64,000 bases of DNA. It comes from JANFXS01 sp022791155 (GTDB taxonomy: Bacteria; Bacillota; Clostridia; Lachnospirales; Anaerotignaceae). Below are positions 1-8,471 of this stretch, one piece after another. The notes under the pieces are model-generated. The model saw only the letters and a program-made list of their open reading frames with translations, was not told where the DNA came from and did not search any database. Numbering within the stretch: the stretch's first letter is position 1; every line of letters starts with the position of its first letter. The stretch spans positions 1 through 64,000 of the forward strand of contig CATJUX010000043.1 of assembly GCA_949743895.1 (NCBI GenBank), written 5' to 3'. Position numbers and translations under genes: made by a program.

Positions 1-94
1 GCCGCCGCGGCTTTCACGCGGTTCGCACCTTCCGCGTTCCCGAATTTTGCTTCGCAAAACGGCTTCGCCGCCGCGGCTTTCACGCGGTTCGCAC
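1..94. repeat. GC-rich direct repeat at window edge
   Basis: A 28-base unit starting gccgccgcggctttcacgcg occurs identically at 1-28 and 67-94, a 66-base period. The unit contains the short inverted repeat ccgcg/cgcgg. The spacer between copies holds a second hairpin, ttttgc-ttc-gcaaaa (45-59). The block is far richer in G+C than the AT-rich DNA that follows and no ORF fits it. It may be the end of a dispersed intergenic repeat array that continues left of the window; no further copy was noticed in the remaining 63.9 kb. Confidence 0.7.
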
Positions 95-221
95 ATATAA
101 ACATTTAATGCTATTTGATTATGAAATTGATTGTTACAACAAATTCAATTTATAAATTCACAAATCATTAAACAATAATCAGATTTTGAAAACCTTGTTT
201 TATACGTTTGGAGGTTATAAA

Positions 222-557
222 ATGGATAATGACTGTCTTGGCCATGATAATTGCCAAAACACAATAGAAGATGAAATTATATACCACGTTGCAGACTTTT
301 TTAAGATTTTTGGCGATCAAACGAGAGTAAAAATTCTTAAGCTTCTTTTGGAAAAAGAAATGAGTGTTGGAAAAATTGCTGAAGATCTTAACATGACACA
401 GTCTGCTGTCAGTCATCAGCTCAGAGTTTTGAGACAAAATGAGCTTGTAAAAAACAGAAAAGATGGAAAGATAGTTTATTATTCACTTGATGACGATCAC
501 GTTGAAAATATTTTGAGACAAGGCATAGGACATATAAGACATAAAAAAAGAGTTTAG
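222..557 (+). CDS. ArsR/SmtB-family metal-sensing transcriptional repressor
   Basis: A 111-residue winged-helix regulator. The helix-turn-helix lies around residues 45-75 (MSVGKIAEDLNMTQSAVSHQ), followed by the beta-wing with RKDGKIVYYSL. The C-terminal helix carries D-x-H and HIRH (DDDHVENILRQGIGHIRH), the pattern of the alpha-5 Zn/Co/Ni site of CzrA/SmtB-type sensors, so a divalent transition metal rather than arsenic is the likely ligand. An N-terminal stretch with C, H and C residues could add a further site. The ATG at 222 is preferred over an upstream TTG at 186 because ggagg sits at 210-214, 7 bases before it. The gene it controls is not visible: the next gene is convergent and the upstream side is outside the window. 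Confidence 0.9.
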   Translation: MDNDCLGHDNCQNTIEDEIIYHVADFFKIFGDQTRVKILKLLLEKEMSVGKIAEDLNMTQSAVSHQLRVLRQNELVKNRKDGKIVYYSLDDDHVENILRQGIGHIRHKKRV

Positions 558-633
558 AACAAAAAGAATGCGTCATATTTGGCAACTTCTGTGTATAAGC
601 AGTCAAATGCATAGTTTTTATATAAACAAAAGA

Positions 634-658
634 AAACTGCCCGCTAAATGGGCAGTTT
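634..658. terminator. bidirectional terminator between arsR-type gene and yqeY
   Basis: Perfect 9-bp stem aaactgccc / gggcagttt with a 7-base loop. It is followed by attttattt on the plus strand and ttttctttt on the minus strand, and lies between two convergent genes. Confidence 0.8.
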
Positions 659-677
659 ATTTTATTTGTTTAAGCTA

Positions 678-1124
678 TTATTTTGTCAATAGTTCTTTAA
701 CAAAACCGCTCACTGTCTTGTTGTCGGCACGGCCTTTAACTTTGGCGCCAACAGCCGCCATAACCTTGCCCATATCTTTGATGGTTGCCGCTCCTGTTTC
801 GTTTATAACGTCTTGAACAATCTGCTTGATTTCATCAGATGTTAATTGTTCAGGCAAATATTCAAGGAGCACTTTAATCTCCTCGTTAAGATTTTCAATC
901 AAGTCAGTCCTGCCGCTTTTTTCAAAATCCGGCATACTATCGCGGCGTTTTTTGAGTTCTTTGGCAATCACGTCAATGACGCCGTCATCGTCAAGAACAA
1001 TTTTTTTATCTTTTTCAATTTGAAGCACACCGCTGCGTACAAGCTGTATAGTGTTCTTGCTGATAGTTTCCTTATTTTTCATAGCCTCTTTCATATCCTG
1101 CAAGAGCTTCTCTTTTAAAGACAT
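678..1124 (-). CDS. yqeY: GatB/YqeY domain protein
   Basis: 148 residues, the usual length of YqeY proteins. Family features are the N-terminal MSLKEKLLQDMKEAMKN helix, the central YLPEQLTSDEI segment and the C-terminal GKVMAAVGAKVKGRAD loop. It is related to the tail domain of the GatB subunit of the tRNA amidotransferase. The exact cellular role is unsettled, and tRNA or amidotransferase association is inferred from the domain. It lies 15 bases downstream of rpsU on the same strand, the conserved rpsU-yqeY pairing of Firmicutes. An aggaag ribosome site precedes the ATG. The hairpin at 634-658 ends the transcript. Confidence 0.93.
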   Translation of the reverse strand: MSLKEKLLQDMKEAMKNKETISKNTIQLVRSGVLQIEKDKKIVLDDDGVIDVIAKELKKRRDSMPDFEKSGRTDLIENLNEEIKVLLEYLPEQLTSDEIKQIVQDVINETGAATIKDMGKVMAAVGAKVKGRADNKTVSGFVKELLTK

Positions 1125-1139
1125 AGAAATAACTTCCTT

Positions 1140-1316
1140 TTATTTGAATTTACGTTTTCTTGCAGCTTCTGATTTCTTTTTGCGTTTAACGCTGGGTTTG
1201 TCATAATGTTCTCTTTTGCGTACTTCACCCATTATACCGTCCCTGGCACAATTTCTTTTAAAACGACGGAGAGCGCTATCTAAGGATTCATTCTCTTTAA
1301 TTTTGACCTCTGACAT
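1140..1316 (-). CDS. rpsU: 30S ribosomal protein S21
   Basis: 58 residues beginning MSEVKIKENESLDSALRRFK and ending with the very basic KRKKKSEAARKRKFK, which is characteristic of bS21. It binds the 30S platform near the anti-Shine-Dalgarno region of 16S rRNA and helps initiation. The family motif FKRNCARDGIMGEVRKREHY is intact and the length is typical. The ATG has a strong gggaggg site about 5 bases upstream (complement of 1321-1328). It is the first gene of a two-gene unit with yqeY. Confidence 0.95.
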   Translation of the reverse strand: MSEVKIKENESLDSALRRFKRNCARDGIMGEVRKREHYDKPSVKRKKKSEAARKRKFK

Positions 1317-1329
1317 GAATTTCCCTCCC

Positions 1330-1683
1330 TTCGGTTACAAAAGTTCCGTGTCGCAGGATTGCACCTATGCCACATACTATAAGATTATACACAAAATCAC
1401 TACCATAGTCAACTAAAAATCAATAATATTTTTAACAAACGCTATCTTATGTTATCACTGGCATTTTAAGTTCACAAAAAATTCAAAACTTATGCCAATA
1501 ATATAGTCAACATTCAAGTTTCAACACAACATTTTGTTCTCAAATAAGCTTCACAAGCTTGCTTTGCATGTTTGCAAGCACAAAACAAACCACAAAGCTG
1601 TTTCATCAAAAGCTGTTTCAAATATATTGTTGCGTATGTTCTGACTGAGCACAACATGAATAAATGTTTGCTGTTCAAAAAAA
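1330..1683. other. intergenic, rpsU upstream region
   Basis: AT-rich and without a convincing gene. An imperfect inverted repeat gcttgc...gcaagc lies near 1558-1580, and several aagcttg/cttgc words recur nearby. It must hold the rpsU promoter, but I cannot place one with confidence. Confidence 0.5.
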
Positions 1684-3894
1684 TCAAAAACAAGGTTTCA
1701 AAACAACAAATCCCAAAGGCGGCAATGTAATCTTAACACTGTTTGGACAGCGGTTGCAGCCACAGTGTCTGTTTTTGATTACACCACGGTTAAGCCTTCC
1801 TGTCCCGCCATATTTCATGTCGTCACTGTTGAAAGCCTCAACATAATCAACTTCCTCAGGAACACCCATTATAAAATCATCATATACAATTTCAGTGAAA
1901 TTGCATACTATTGAAAGCTGATCTTCTATTTTGTGCCCGCGGCGCGTAAATGACACAATGCTTCTTTCGCTGTCATCGCATTCAATCCATTCAAAAGCCC
2001 TTCCATCAAAGTCTCTTTGCCAAAGTGCCGGCTCTTCCATATAAAACTTGTTGAGATCTTTGATATATGTTTGCAGATTTCTGTGATATTCATTGTCCAA
2101 AATGTGCCAATCAAGGCTTCTTGCCTCGCTCCATTCAGAAAATTGGCCTATCTCATTGCCCATGAACATAAGTTTCTTTCCAGGGTGTCCATACATATAG
2201 CCATAGGCCGTTTTCAAATTTGCTGTTTTTTGCCACATGTCTCCCGGAACTTTGTACATCATAGAGCCCTTCATGTGCACCACTTCATCATGAGAAAGCA
2301 CAAGAACAAAGTTTTCACTAAAAGCATACATGAGGCTAAATGTCAAAAGGTTGTGGTGATATTTTCTGTGAACAGTTTCTTTTTTGATATAGCTCAAAAA
2401 ATCATTCATCCAGCCCATGTTCCATTTCAGGCTGAAACCAAGCCCGTCATAGTCAGCATTTCTTGTGACGCCTTCCCATGATGTGGATTCCTCAGCAATC
2501 ATAAGCACGCCTTTATATTTTTTGTTTATAATTGAGTTCATGTTTTTAATGACCTCACAAGCTCCGAGTTTCCCCCTCCCGCCATATTTGTTTGGAAGCC
2601 ACTGCCCTTCGCCCCGGCAATAGTCAAGATATAGCATTGAAGCAACAGCATCAACTCTCAGACCGTCAATGTGATATTCCTTTATCCAGAAAACGGCATT
2701 GGCAATCAAAAAATTTCTCACTTCATTTCTTCCATAGTTGAATATATATGTTCCCCATTCAATATGTTCGCCACGGCGGAAATCTTCATGCTCATAAAGC
2801 GCTGTTCCGTCAAAGCGCGCCAAACCATTTTCATCCCTTGGAAAATGAGCCGGAACCCAGTCCATAATCACGCCAATGTTGTTTTTGTGCAGTGTGTCAA
2901 CAAGCTTCATAAATTCTTTGGGTGTTCCATATCTGCTTGTTGGGGCATAATAACCTGTGACTTGATAGCCCCAGCTTCCGTCAAAGGGATATTCCATAAC
3001 AGGCATAAACTCAACATGGGTGTAATTCATTTCTTTGACATATTTAACAAGCTTATCAGACAGCTCACTGTATGTCAAAAACCTGTCACCTTCTTCCGGA
3101 ACACGCATCCAGCTTCCGATGTGAACTTCATATATATTAACTGGAAGATTGTAAACGTCTTCTGTCTCACGGCGTTTTATCCATTCATCATCATGCCACT
3201 CAAATCCATTTATGTCATATATAACAGACGCTTTATCAGGCCGAAGCTCTGTGAAATTTCCATATGGATCAGTTTTTTCAACAATTCTTCCGTCTTGAAA
3301 TTTGACATGATATTTATATATATCAAATTCTTTAAGCCCTGGTATAAAAATTTCCCAAACGCCGCTTTCACCAAGGAGACGCATCATGCTTCTTCTTGCA
3401 TCCCAATTGTTGAAGTTTCCAACAACGCTTATGCTTTTGGCATTTGGCGCCCAAACCACAAAGCTCACTCCCTCAACGCCATTTACAGTGCGCAAATGCG
3501 AACCAAGCTTTTCATATATGTTGTAATTGTTTCCATTGTTAAAAAGATATGTGTCATATTCGCTTATGGTTGGAGGAAATGTATATTGGTCATATGTTGT
3601 CCACACATTTCCTTCACCAAAATCCACTTCAAGATAATATTCAAAATATTCCGTTTTCTGGGGTATAACACTTTCAAAATATCCATTGTCATGTATCATT
3701 TCAATGTTATATTTTTCTCCGCTTTCTTTATCCACAACATCAATTGAATGCGCCCCTGGCATGAGCTGTCTCACAACAATGGCATCTTTGCCATTTTGTT
3801 CTATCGTGTGCATTCCCAATATGTTGTGTGGATCTGCAAATTCCAGCTTAAAAAGCCTTGTAATGTCCTCAACGCCAAAATGCTTTCCCAACAA
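1684..3894 (-). CDS. glgB: 1,4-alpha-glucan branching enzyme
   Basis: 736 residues. It transfers alpha-1,4-glucan chains to alpha-1,6 positions during glycogen synthesis. An N-terminal CBM48-type beta domain (about 20-230) precedes the GH13 barrel. Visible barrel motifs are DWVPAHFP (region I), DGLRVDAV with the catalytic Asp nucleophile, IAEEST with the catalytic Glu, and LSHDEVVH with the transition-state Asp. The start is a TTG with gaggtga 7 bases upstream. The C-terminal beta domain is slightly odd, with a cysteine-bearing insert (HCGCNRC) just before the conserved ITLPPLGFVVLK end. No other glg gene is adjacent, so it is a single-gene unit here. Confidence 0.95.
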   Translation of the reverse strand: MLGKHFGVEDITRLFKLEFADPHNILGMHTIEQNGKDAIVVRQLMPGAHSIDVVDKESGEKYNIEMIHDNGYFESVIPQKTEYFEYYLEVDFGEGNVWTTYDQYTFPPTISEYDTYLFNNGNNYNIYEKLGSHLRTVNGVEGVSFVVWAPNAKSISVVGNFNNWDARRSMMRLLGESGVWEIFIPGLKEFDIYKYHVKFQDGRIVEKTDPYGNFTELRPDKASVIYDINGFEWHDDEWIKRRETEDVYNLPVNIYEVHIGSWMRVPEEGDRFLTYSELSDKLVKYVKEMNYTHVEFMPVMEYPFDGSWGYQVTGYYAPTSRYGTPKEFMKLVDTLHKNNIGVIMDWVPAHFPRDENGLARFDGTALYEHEDFRRGEHIEWGTYIFNYGRNEVRNFLIANAVFWIKEYHIDGLRVDAVASMLYLDYCRGEGQWLPNKYGGRGKLGACEVIKNMNSIINKKYKGVLMIAEESTSWEGVTRNADYDGLGFSLKWNMGWMNDFLSYIKKETVHRKYHHNLLTFSLMYAFSENFVLVLSHDEVVHMKGSMMYKVPGDMWQKTANLKTAYGYMYGHPGKKLMFMGNEIGQFSEWSEARSLDWHILDNEYHRNLQTYIKDLNKFYMEEPALWQRDFDGRAFEWIECDDSERSIVSFTRRGHKIEDQLSIVCNFTEIVYDDFIMGVPEEVDYVEAFNSDDMKYGGTGRLNRGVIKNRHCGCNRCPNSVKITLPPLGFVVLKPCF

Positions 3895-3908
3895 AAATCA
3901 CCTCGTAA

Positions 3909-4552
3909 AGTTATGACAAATTTATATACAAAAACTCCACAATAACATTATAAACTTCTTTTATTTCCACTGAGAGTTTTCATCGCCACACGACTGTCTT
4001 GTGGCTCATATGAAGCTTTTTCTTCCACAATAACATAATATGACAACGTTCATGCATGAGTTCAAATTCAATCATGCTGAGGCGATTTGTCCGTTCAACG
4101 CAACTTATCCCACGATATGCTGCATCAGACCGCAAAATGCCGGCAAATCTTATCGTTCAATTGAATTATGATGTCAACTATAATTATGCCCAGCTGCTAA
4201 ACCATTTTATAGATAACATATTTTCTTCAAGTCATATAATACTTATCCATTATATATGGTGTCAGCTGCTCTGTGCGAACACTTCAGCGTTTTTCGACAC
4301 ATTTCATCTTTTATGTAGAAGTTTGAAAGAGCAAAGTGTCTTATGGCATATGTTTTGGCAAAAACATACTTCACAACATGCCTGTGTTCTAATCAATCTC
4401 ACCAATATTCTCTTAGTGTAAATATTTATTATTATACTTTATAATGCACAAATTTACCAGTAAATTATTCACTTAGGCAAATATATTGCGATTATTTGCA
4501 TAAAATGGTATCCTATTGTTTATAACAAACAAAAAATCAATTCAAAATTTAT
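3909..4552. other. intergenic between divergent glgB and pepF-type gene
   Basis: About 640 bases without a supported gene. A 121-codon plus-strand reading frame at 4056-4421 has no ribosome site and unnatural composition, and I treat it as chance. A weak promoter-like pair TTGCGA (4486-4491), 17-bp spacer, TATCCT (4509-4514) could serve the downstream peptidase gene. Confidence 0.4.
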
Positions 4553-4570
4553 ATGAAGGAGAATTTGAAC

Positions 4571-6334
4571 ATGGATATGACAGGAACATGGAGTTTGAAT
4601 GAACTATATCCGTCATTTGAAAGCATTGAATTCACAAATGATGTTCTATTTCTGAAAAGTCTTATGTGCGAGATAAAAGACTGGATAAATTCAAGCCTCA
4701 ATTCACACGAAAAAGCTTCTGAAAAAACAGAACATTATATCAGCTTTATGAACAAATATGGCGACATATCGTCAAAGGTTTCAGAATATTGCCAACTATT
4801 TTTAAGCACTGAAGCCGAAAATGCCGTTGCATTGAAAAATCTTGAAGCTGCTGAGGAAATGGATTCTGAGCTTGTGCCGCTTCAAACACATTTTGAAAAA
4901 TGGTTCTCATCACTTGAAAACACATCTGAGGTTATAAGCTCCAGCCCAATGCTTGAGAAACATAGATATTATCTTGAAAGCATAGTTCGTTTCAGCCATT
5001 ACACACTCGACAGTGAAAAAGAAAAAATAATATCAAAAATGAGAAACACTGGTTCACTCGCATTCATGAAACTTTGGGAAGCATCAAACTCAACTTTGAC
5101 AGTTAATATGGAAGGCAAAGAATATCCGTTCCCCGAAATAAGAAACATGGCATATTCCCCTGACAGCTCATTGCGAAAAAAAGCTTATAAAAGCGAAATT
5201 GAAACGCTCAAAACAGTGAGCCGTGTTTCTGCAGCATGTCTCAACGCCATAAAAGGTGAAGTTATAACCTGCTCCTCACTTCGTGGATATTCTTCACCCT
5301 TAGAAATGACACTTCTTTCTTCGCGCATGGACAGCAGTGTTCTCACTCCAATGATAGATTCCATGAAACGTCACCTCCCGATCTTCAGAAAATATCTGTC
5401 AAAAAAAGCAGAAACCCTTGGCCACAAAAACGGCTTGCCCTTTTACGATCTTTTTGCTCCAGTTGGAGTTGGCAGCATGAAATATTCATATGACGACGCA
5501 AAACATTTTATAACAGAAAGTTTTTCCTCTTTCAGCAATGAACTGGGGAATTATGCCAAAAAAGCTTTTTCAAACCGCTGGATAGATGTCTATCCCAAAA
5601 ATGGCAAGCGCGGGGGCGCTTTTTGTTCCAACCTTCACTCCATCAAAGAAAGCAGAATTTTGACAAACTTCAGCGGAAATTTCAATGACGTTGTCACAAT
5701 TGCGCATGAGCTTGGTCATGGCTATCACGGCGCTTGCCTTGACAATGAAACATACTTAAACAGCGACTATCCAATGCCAATTGCCGAAACGGCCTCAACA
5801 TTCTGTGAAATACTTGTCAAAAATGCCGCATTGAAAAACGCAACCCCCGAACAAAAAATTTTCATACTCGAAACAGATATATCCGACTCAACTCAAATCA
5901 TTGTTGACATACTCAGCCGGTTTATATTTGAAGACAGTGTTTTTGAAAAAAGGAAGCATGGTTCTTTGAGTGAAGAAGAACTTTGTCAAATCATGGAAAA
6001 TGCTCAAAAAGAAACATATGGCAGTGGCCTTGACACAAATTTTATGCACAAATATATGTGGGTTCTCAAACCTCACTACTATGATGTGGATTACAACTAC
6101 TATAACTACCCCTATGCATTTGGAATGCTTTTTGCAAAAGGTCTTCACAAAATTTATAGCGAGAAAGGAAATTCATTTGCAAATGACTATAAAAAATTGC
6201 TTGGCATGACAGGAAAGGCTGAACTTAAAGACGTTGCTTCTGCAGTTGGAATAGACATATGCAGCGAATGTTTTTGGGATTCATGCCTTGAAGCTGTTTC
6301 CAAAGATATTGAAGAATTCATTTCAATGATTTGA
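4571..6334 (+). CDS. oligoendopeptidase F-like M3 family metallopeptidase
   Basis: 587 residues of the M3B (PepF) family. These are cytoplasmic zinc peptidases that cut oligopeptides of roughly 7-17 residues. The zinc site HELGHGYH lies at about residue 380 and the third ligand region IAETASTFCE follows about 25 residues later. N-terminal helical and C-terminal YPYAFGMLFAKGL segments also fit the family. The ATG at 4571 is chosen because aaggag (4556-4561) lies 9 bases before it. The in-frame ATG at 4553 overlaps that site and has none of its own. It stands alone between intergenic regions. Confidence 0.92.
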   Translation: MDMTGTWSLNELYPSFESIEFTNDVLFLKSLMCEIKDWINSSLNSHEKASEKTEHYISFMNKYGDISSKVSEYCQLFLSTEAENAVALKNLEAAEEMDSELVPLQTHFEKWFSSLENTSEVISSSPMLEKHRYYLESIVRFSHYTLDSEKEKIISKMRNTGSLAFMKLWEASNSTLTVNMEGKEYPFPEIRNMAYSPDSSLRKKAYKSEIETLKTVSRVSAACLNAIKGEVITCSSLRGYSSPLEMTLLSSRMDSSVLTPMIDSMKRHLPIFRKYLSKKAETLGHKNGLPFYDLFAPVGVGSMKYSYDDAKHFITESFSSFSNELGNYAKKAFSNRWIDVYPKNGKRGGAFCSNLHSIKESRILTNFSGNFNDVVTIAHELGHGYHGACLDNETYLNSDYPMPIAETASTFCEILVKNAALKNATPEQKIFILETDISDSTQIIVDILSRFIFEDSVFEKRKHGSLSEEELCQIMENAQKETYGSGLDTNFMHKYMWVLKPHYYDVDYNYYNYPYAFGMLFAKGLHKIYSEKGNSFANDYKKLLGMTGKAELKDVASAVGIDICSECFWDSCLEAVSKDIEEFISMI

Positions 6335-6727
6335 AACACAAAATTATTTTTTAGAAACATAAACGCGCACTGTTTTTGTTCCGCAGTCAACAGCATGAAA
6401 GCTTTGTTCTGTTGAAAATGGCAGTTGCCCACTGTGTTATCCCAATTTCAAAAAATATGCTTCCATTAAACCGCCATTTGCATTTGTTGTTGCACATTTC
6501 AATGTTTTCTAAATGACATTTTGAAAATTCACAAAAAATGGAATTAAACAAAATAGAGGTTTCTCACATGAAGCCTTGCTTTCATTCTCAACAAAACGTG
6601 ATTAGCTAATACTATTTCTCTCAGACAAGTTTTGAAACATAATGAAAACAGCCTCCAATCACAAAATTGGAGGCCATGTTGTGTATCAATTCGTTCACTC
6701 CCTAAATTTCAAAGACATTTCAGTTTT
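6335..6727. other. intergenic between convergent peptidase gene and yebC
   Basis: 393 bases between convergent genes. Apart from the hairpin at 6651-6674 I see no gene or recognisable RNA. Confidence 0.5.
6651..6674 (-). terminator. terminator after yebC
   Basis: Perfect 9-bp stem gcctccaat / attggaggc with a 6-base loop. On the minus strand it is followed by tgttttc. It lies 54 bases beyond the yebC stop codon. Confidence 0.65.
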
Positions 6728-7459
6728 TCACTCGCATTCCCAATTGTGAAAAACATTTTGAACATCGTCATCGTCATCAAGCAAGTCAAGAAGTTTGTTC
6801 ATCTTTTTGATGTCATCATCATTTGTGAGAGTTGTATATGTTTGAGGGATCATAGTCACATCGGCACTGACCATTGGTATGTTGGCGGCTTCAAGCGCCT
6901 CTCTCACCATTCCCAAATCGTCTGAAAGCGTTGTTATTTCATAGCTGTCATCTTCGGCAACAAAATCCTCCGCGCCGGCTTCAAGAGCCAACATCATAAG
7001 CTCATCACTGTCCATGGCAATCTCTTCTTTGTCAATCACAATGAGCCCCTTTTCGTCAAACATGAAAGACACACAACCACTTGTGCCCATGTTTCCGCCG
7101 CCTTTTGTGAACGCATTTCTCACATTTGCGGCTGCACGGTTGCGGTTGTCTGTGAGCGCCTCAACAATCACAGCAACGCCGTTTGGGCCATAGCCTTCAT
7201 AAGTTATGCTTTCATAATCAACATTTCCGTCGGCGCCTGATGCCTTTTTTATGCTTCTGTCTATTGTGTCATTTGGCATATTGTTGCTCTTTGCCTTTGC
7301 TATAACATCTCTTAACTTGCCATTGTTTGCCGGATCTGGGCCTCCGGCCTTAACTGCAACGGCAATTTCCCTTCCAAGCATTGTAAAAATTTTGCCTTTT
7401 GCAGCATCATTTTTCTCTTTTTTGTGTTTAATATTTGCAAATTTTGAATGTCCAGACAT
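6728..7459 (-). CDS. YebC/PmpR-family regulatory protein
   Basis: 243 residues of the TACO1/YebC family. It begins with the signature MSGHSKFANIKHKKEKND and keeps GREIAVAVKAGGPDP and NGKLRDVIAKAKSNNMP. Members were long called transcription factors, and some act on ribosomes translating difficult motifs, so the molecular role is left open. The ATG at 7459 has gaggagg at the right distance and the family-typical MSGHSK start; a longer reading frame adds five residues with no ribosome site. The C-terminus is acidic (LLDLLDDDDDVQNV), as is usual. Confidence 0.93.
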   Translation of the reverse strand: MSGHSKFANIKHKKEKNDAAKGKIFTMLGREIAVAVKAGGPDPANNGKLRDVIAKAKSNNMPNDTIDRSIKKASGADGNVDYESITYEGYGPNGVAVIVEALTDNRNRAAANVRNAFTKGGGNMGTSGCVSFMFDEKGLIVIDKEEIAMDSDELMMLALEAGAEDFVAEDDSYEITTLSDDLGMVREALEAANIPMVSADVTMIPQTYTTLTNDDDIKKMNKLLDLLDDDDDVQNVFHNWECE

Positions 7460-7647
7460 ATTTTTCCTCCTCAATTTTCAATTATCATATTCAGTTAATT
7501 ATACACAAAATTTTTTTGCCATTCAAGAGTGTGAACTGCCAAAAGAATCTCCACAAAATGCAACAAATTCTAAGAAGTAATTGTGAATGACGGAACCCAC
7601 TTGAGCTTGTTTTTTCGACAATTGACGTCATATCAATCTATGGCACA

Positions 7648-8295
7648 CTAAATTTCAATAACTCCTTCTTCCGTGACAGCCCCAACAAAGCTTCTTTCAG
7701 CCTCTATTGAAACTTTTCCTGATGTCAAATCTATCATAAGCTTCTTGAAATCAGCTTCCTTTTCTTCCTCAACAAAAACAACAAACTTCACATTTTTAGT
7801 GAAAATTGTGTCTTTTATGTTATAGCCGCATTGTAATAAGGCATATTGAATCTTGCCTTGGAAAGTGTATTCACATGTAATGCCAAACTCCACAAAAGAA
7901 TCAATTTCAGCTATCATGGCATCATATAAAGCATCTTTTGCGCTTTTTCCGTAAGCACGCACAAGCCCGCCTGTGCCAAGAAGCGTTCCTCCAAAATATC
8001 TTGTCACAACTATAACACAGTTTTTTATATCTTCGCCGGCCAAAACATCCAAAACAGGTTTTCCGGCTGTTCCCTGAGGTTCGCCGTCATCGCTGAAACG
8101 CTGTATTTCATTTTTCAAACCTATTTGATAGGCAAAAACATTGTGCCTTGCATCCCAATATTTCTTTTTTATTTCTTCTATATAAACCCGTGCTTCTTCC
8201 TCTGTTCTGACTTGTTTTGCATGGGCAATGAACCTTGATTTCTTTTCAACAATTTCAGCCTGTCCAACTTTCAAAACTGTCTTAAACTTCGCCAT
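7648..8295 (-). CDS. YigZ/IMPACT family protein
   Basis: 215 residues of the YigZ/YvyE family. The N-terminal domain carries KKSRFIAHAKQV, DDGEPQGTAGKPVL and VTRYFGGTLLGTGGLVRAY, which are hallmark segments. A C-terminal DUF1949-like ferredoxin-fold half (about 135-210) completes it. The family is related to the eukaryotic translation regulator IMPACT; the bacterial function is not firmly known. The ATG at 8295 has gagggtg 5 bases upstream; the longer upstream frame lacks a ribosome site. Single gene with its own short intergenic regions. Confidence 0.92.
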   Translation of the reverse strand: MAKFKTVLKVGQAEIVEKKSRFIAHAKQVRTEEEARVYIEEIKKKYWDARHNVFAYQIGLKNEIQRFSDDGEPQGTAGKPVLDVLAGEDIKNCVIVVTRYFGGTLLGTGGLVRAYGKSAKDALYDAMIAEIDSFVEFGITCEYTFQGKIQYALLQCGYNIKDTIFTKNVKFVVFVEEEKEADFKKLMIDLTSGKVSIEAERSFVGAVTEEGVIEI

Positions 8296-8393
8296 AAAAT
8301 CACCCTCAAAAAGTATAAACCATTTTTCCATCCTTAGCAACAACAATTCCGGCCTAAAACCAAATTTATAAATTTAATGCGTGGAAGAAACGC

Positions 8394-8420
8394 ACCTAAT
8401 TCAATTCCAAACATAGTATA
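8394..8420 (+). promoter_or_regulatory. candidate sigma-K/sigma-E type promoter
   Basis: AC at 8394-8395, a 16-base spacer, then CATAGTATA at 8412-8420. This matches the mother-cell SigK pattern AC-N16/17-CATANNNTA. It lies about 52 bases before the coding start of the cysteine-rich protein. Because such patterns are short, the support comes mainly from position and gene context. Confidence 0.5.
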
Positions 8421-8423
8421 TAT

Positions 8424-8452
8424 CAGAATGCTCAAACAACAAAGGCATTCTG
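8424..8452 (+). other. 5'-leader hairpin of cysteine-rich protein mRNA
   Basis: Perfect 8-bp stem cagaatgc / gcattctg with a 13-base loop, placed at the expected transcript 5' end and just upstream of the ggagg site at 8461-8465. A stabilising leader hairpin or an operator are both possible. Confidence 0.5.
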
Positions 8453-8471
8453 AATAAAAGGAGGAAAAATT

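Noticed and set aside
1..94. Possible CRISPR array
   Set aside because: Only two copies, unit and spacer both GC-rich and hairpin-prone, spacer of 38 bases, no cas gene in the window.
2671..3747. 358-codon frame antisense to glgB
   Set aside because: Shadow of glgB; no ribosome site and no family features.
4056..4421. 121-codon plus-strand frame in the glgB upstream region
   Set aside because: No ribosome site, odd composition and no family resemblance; taken as chance.
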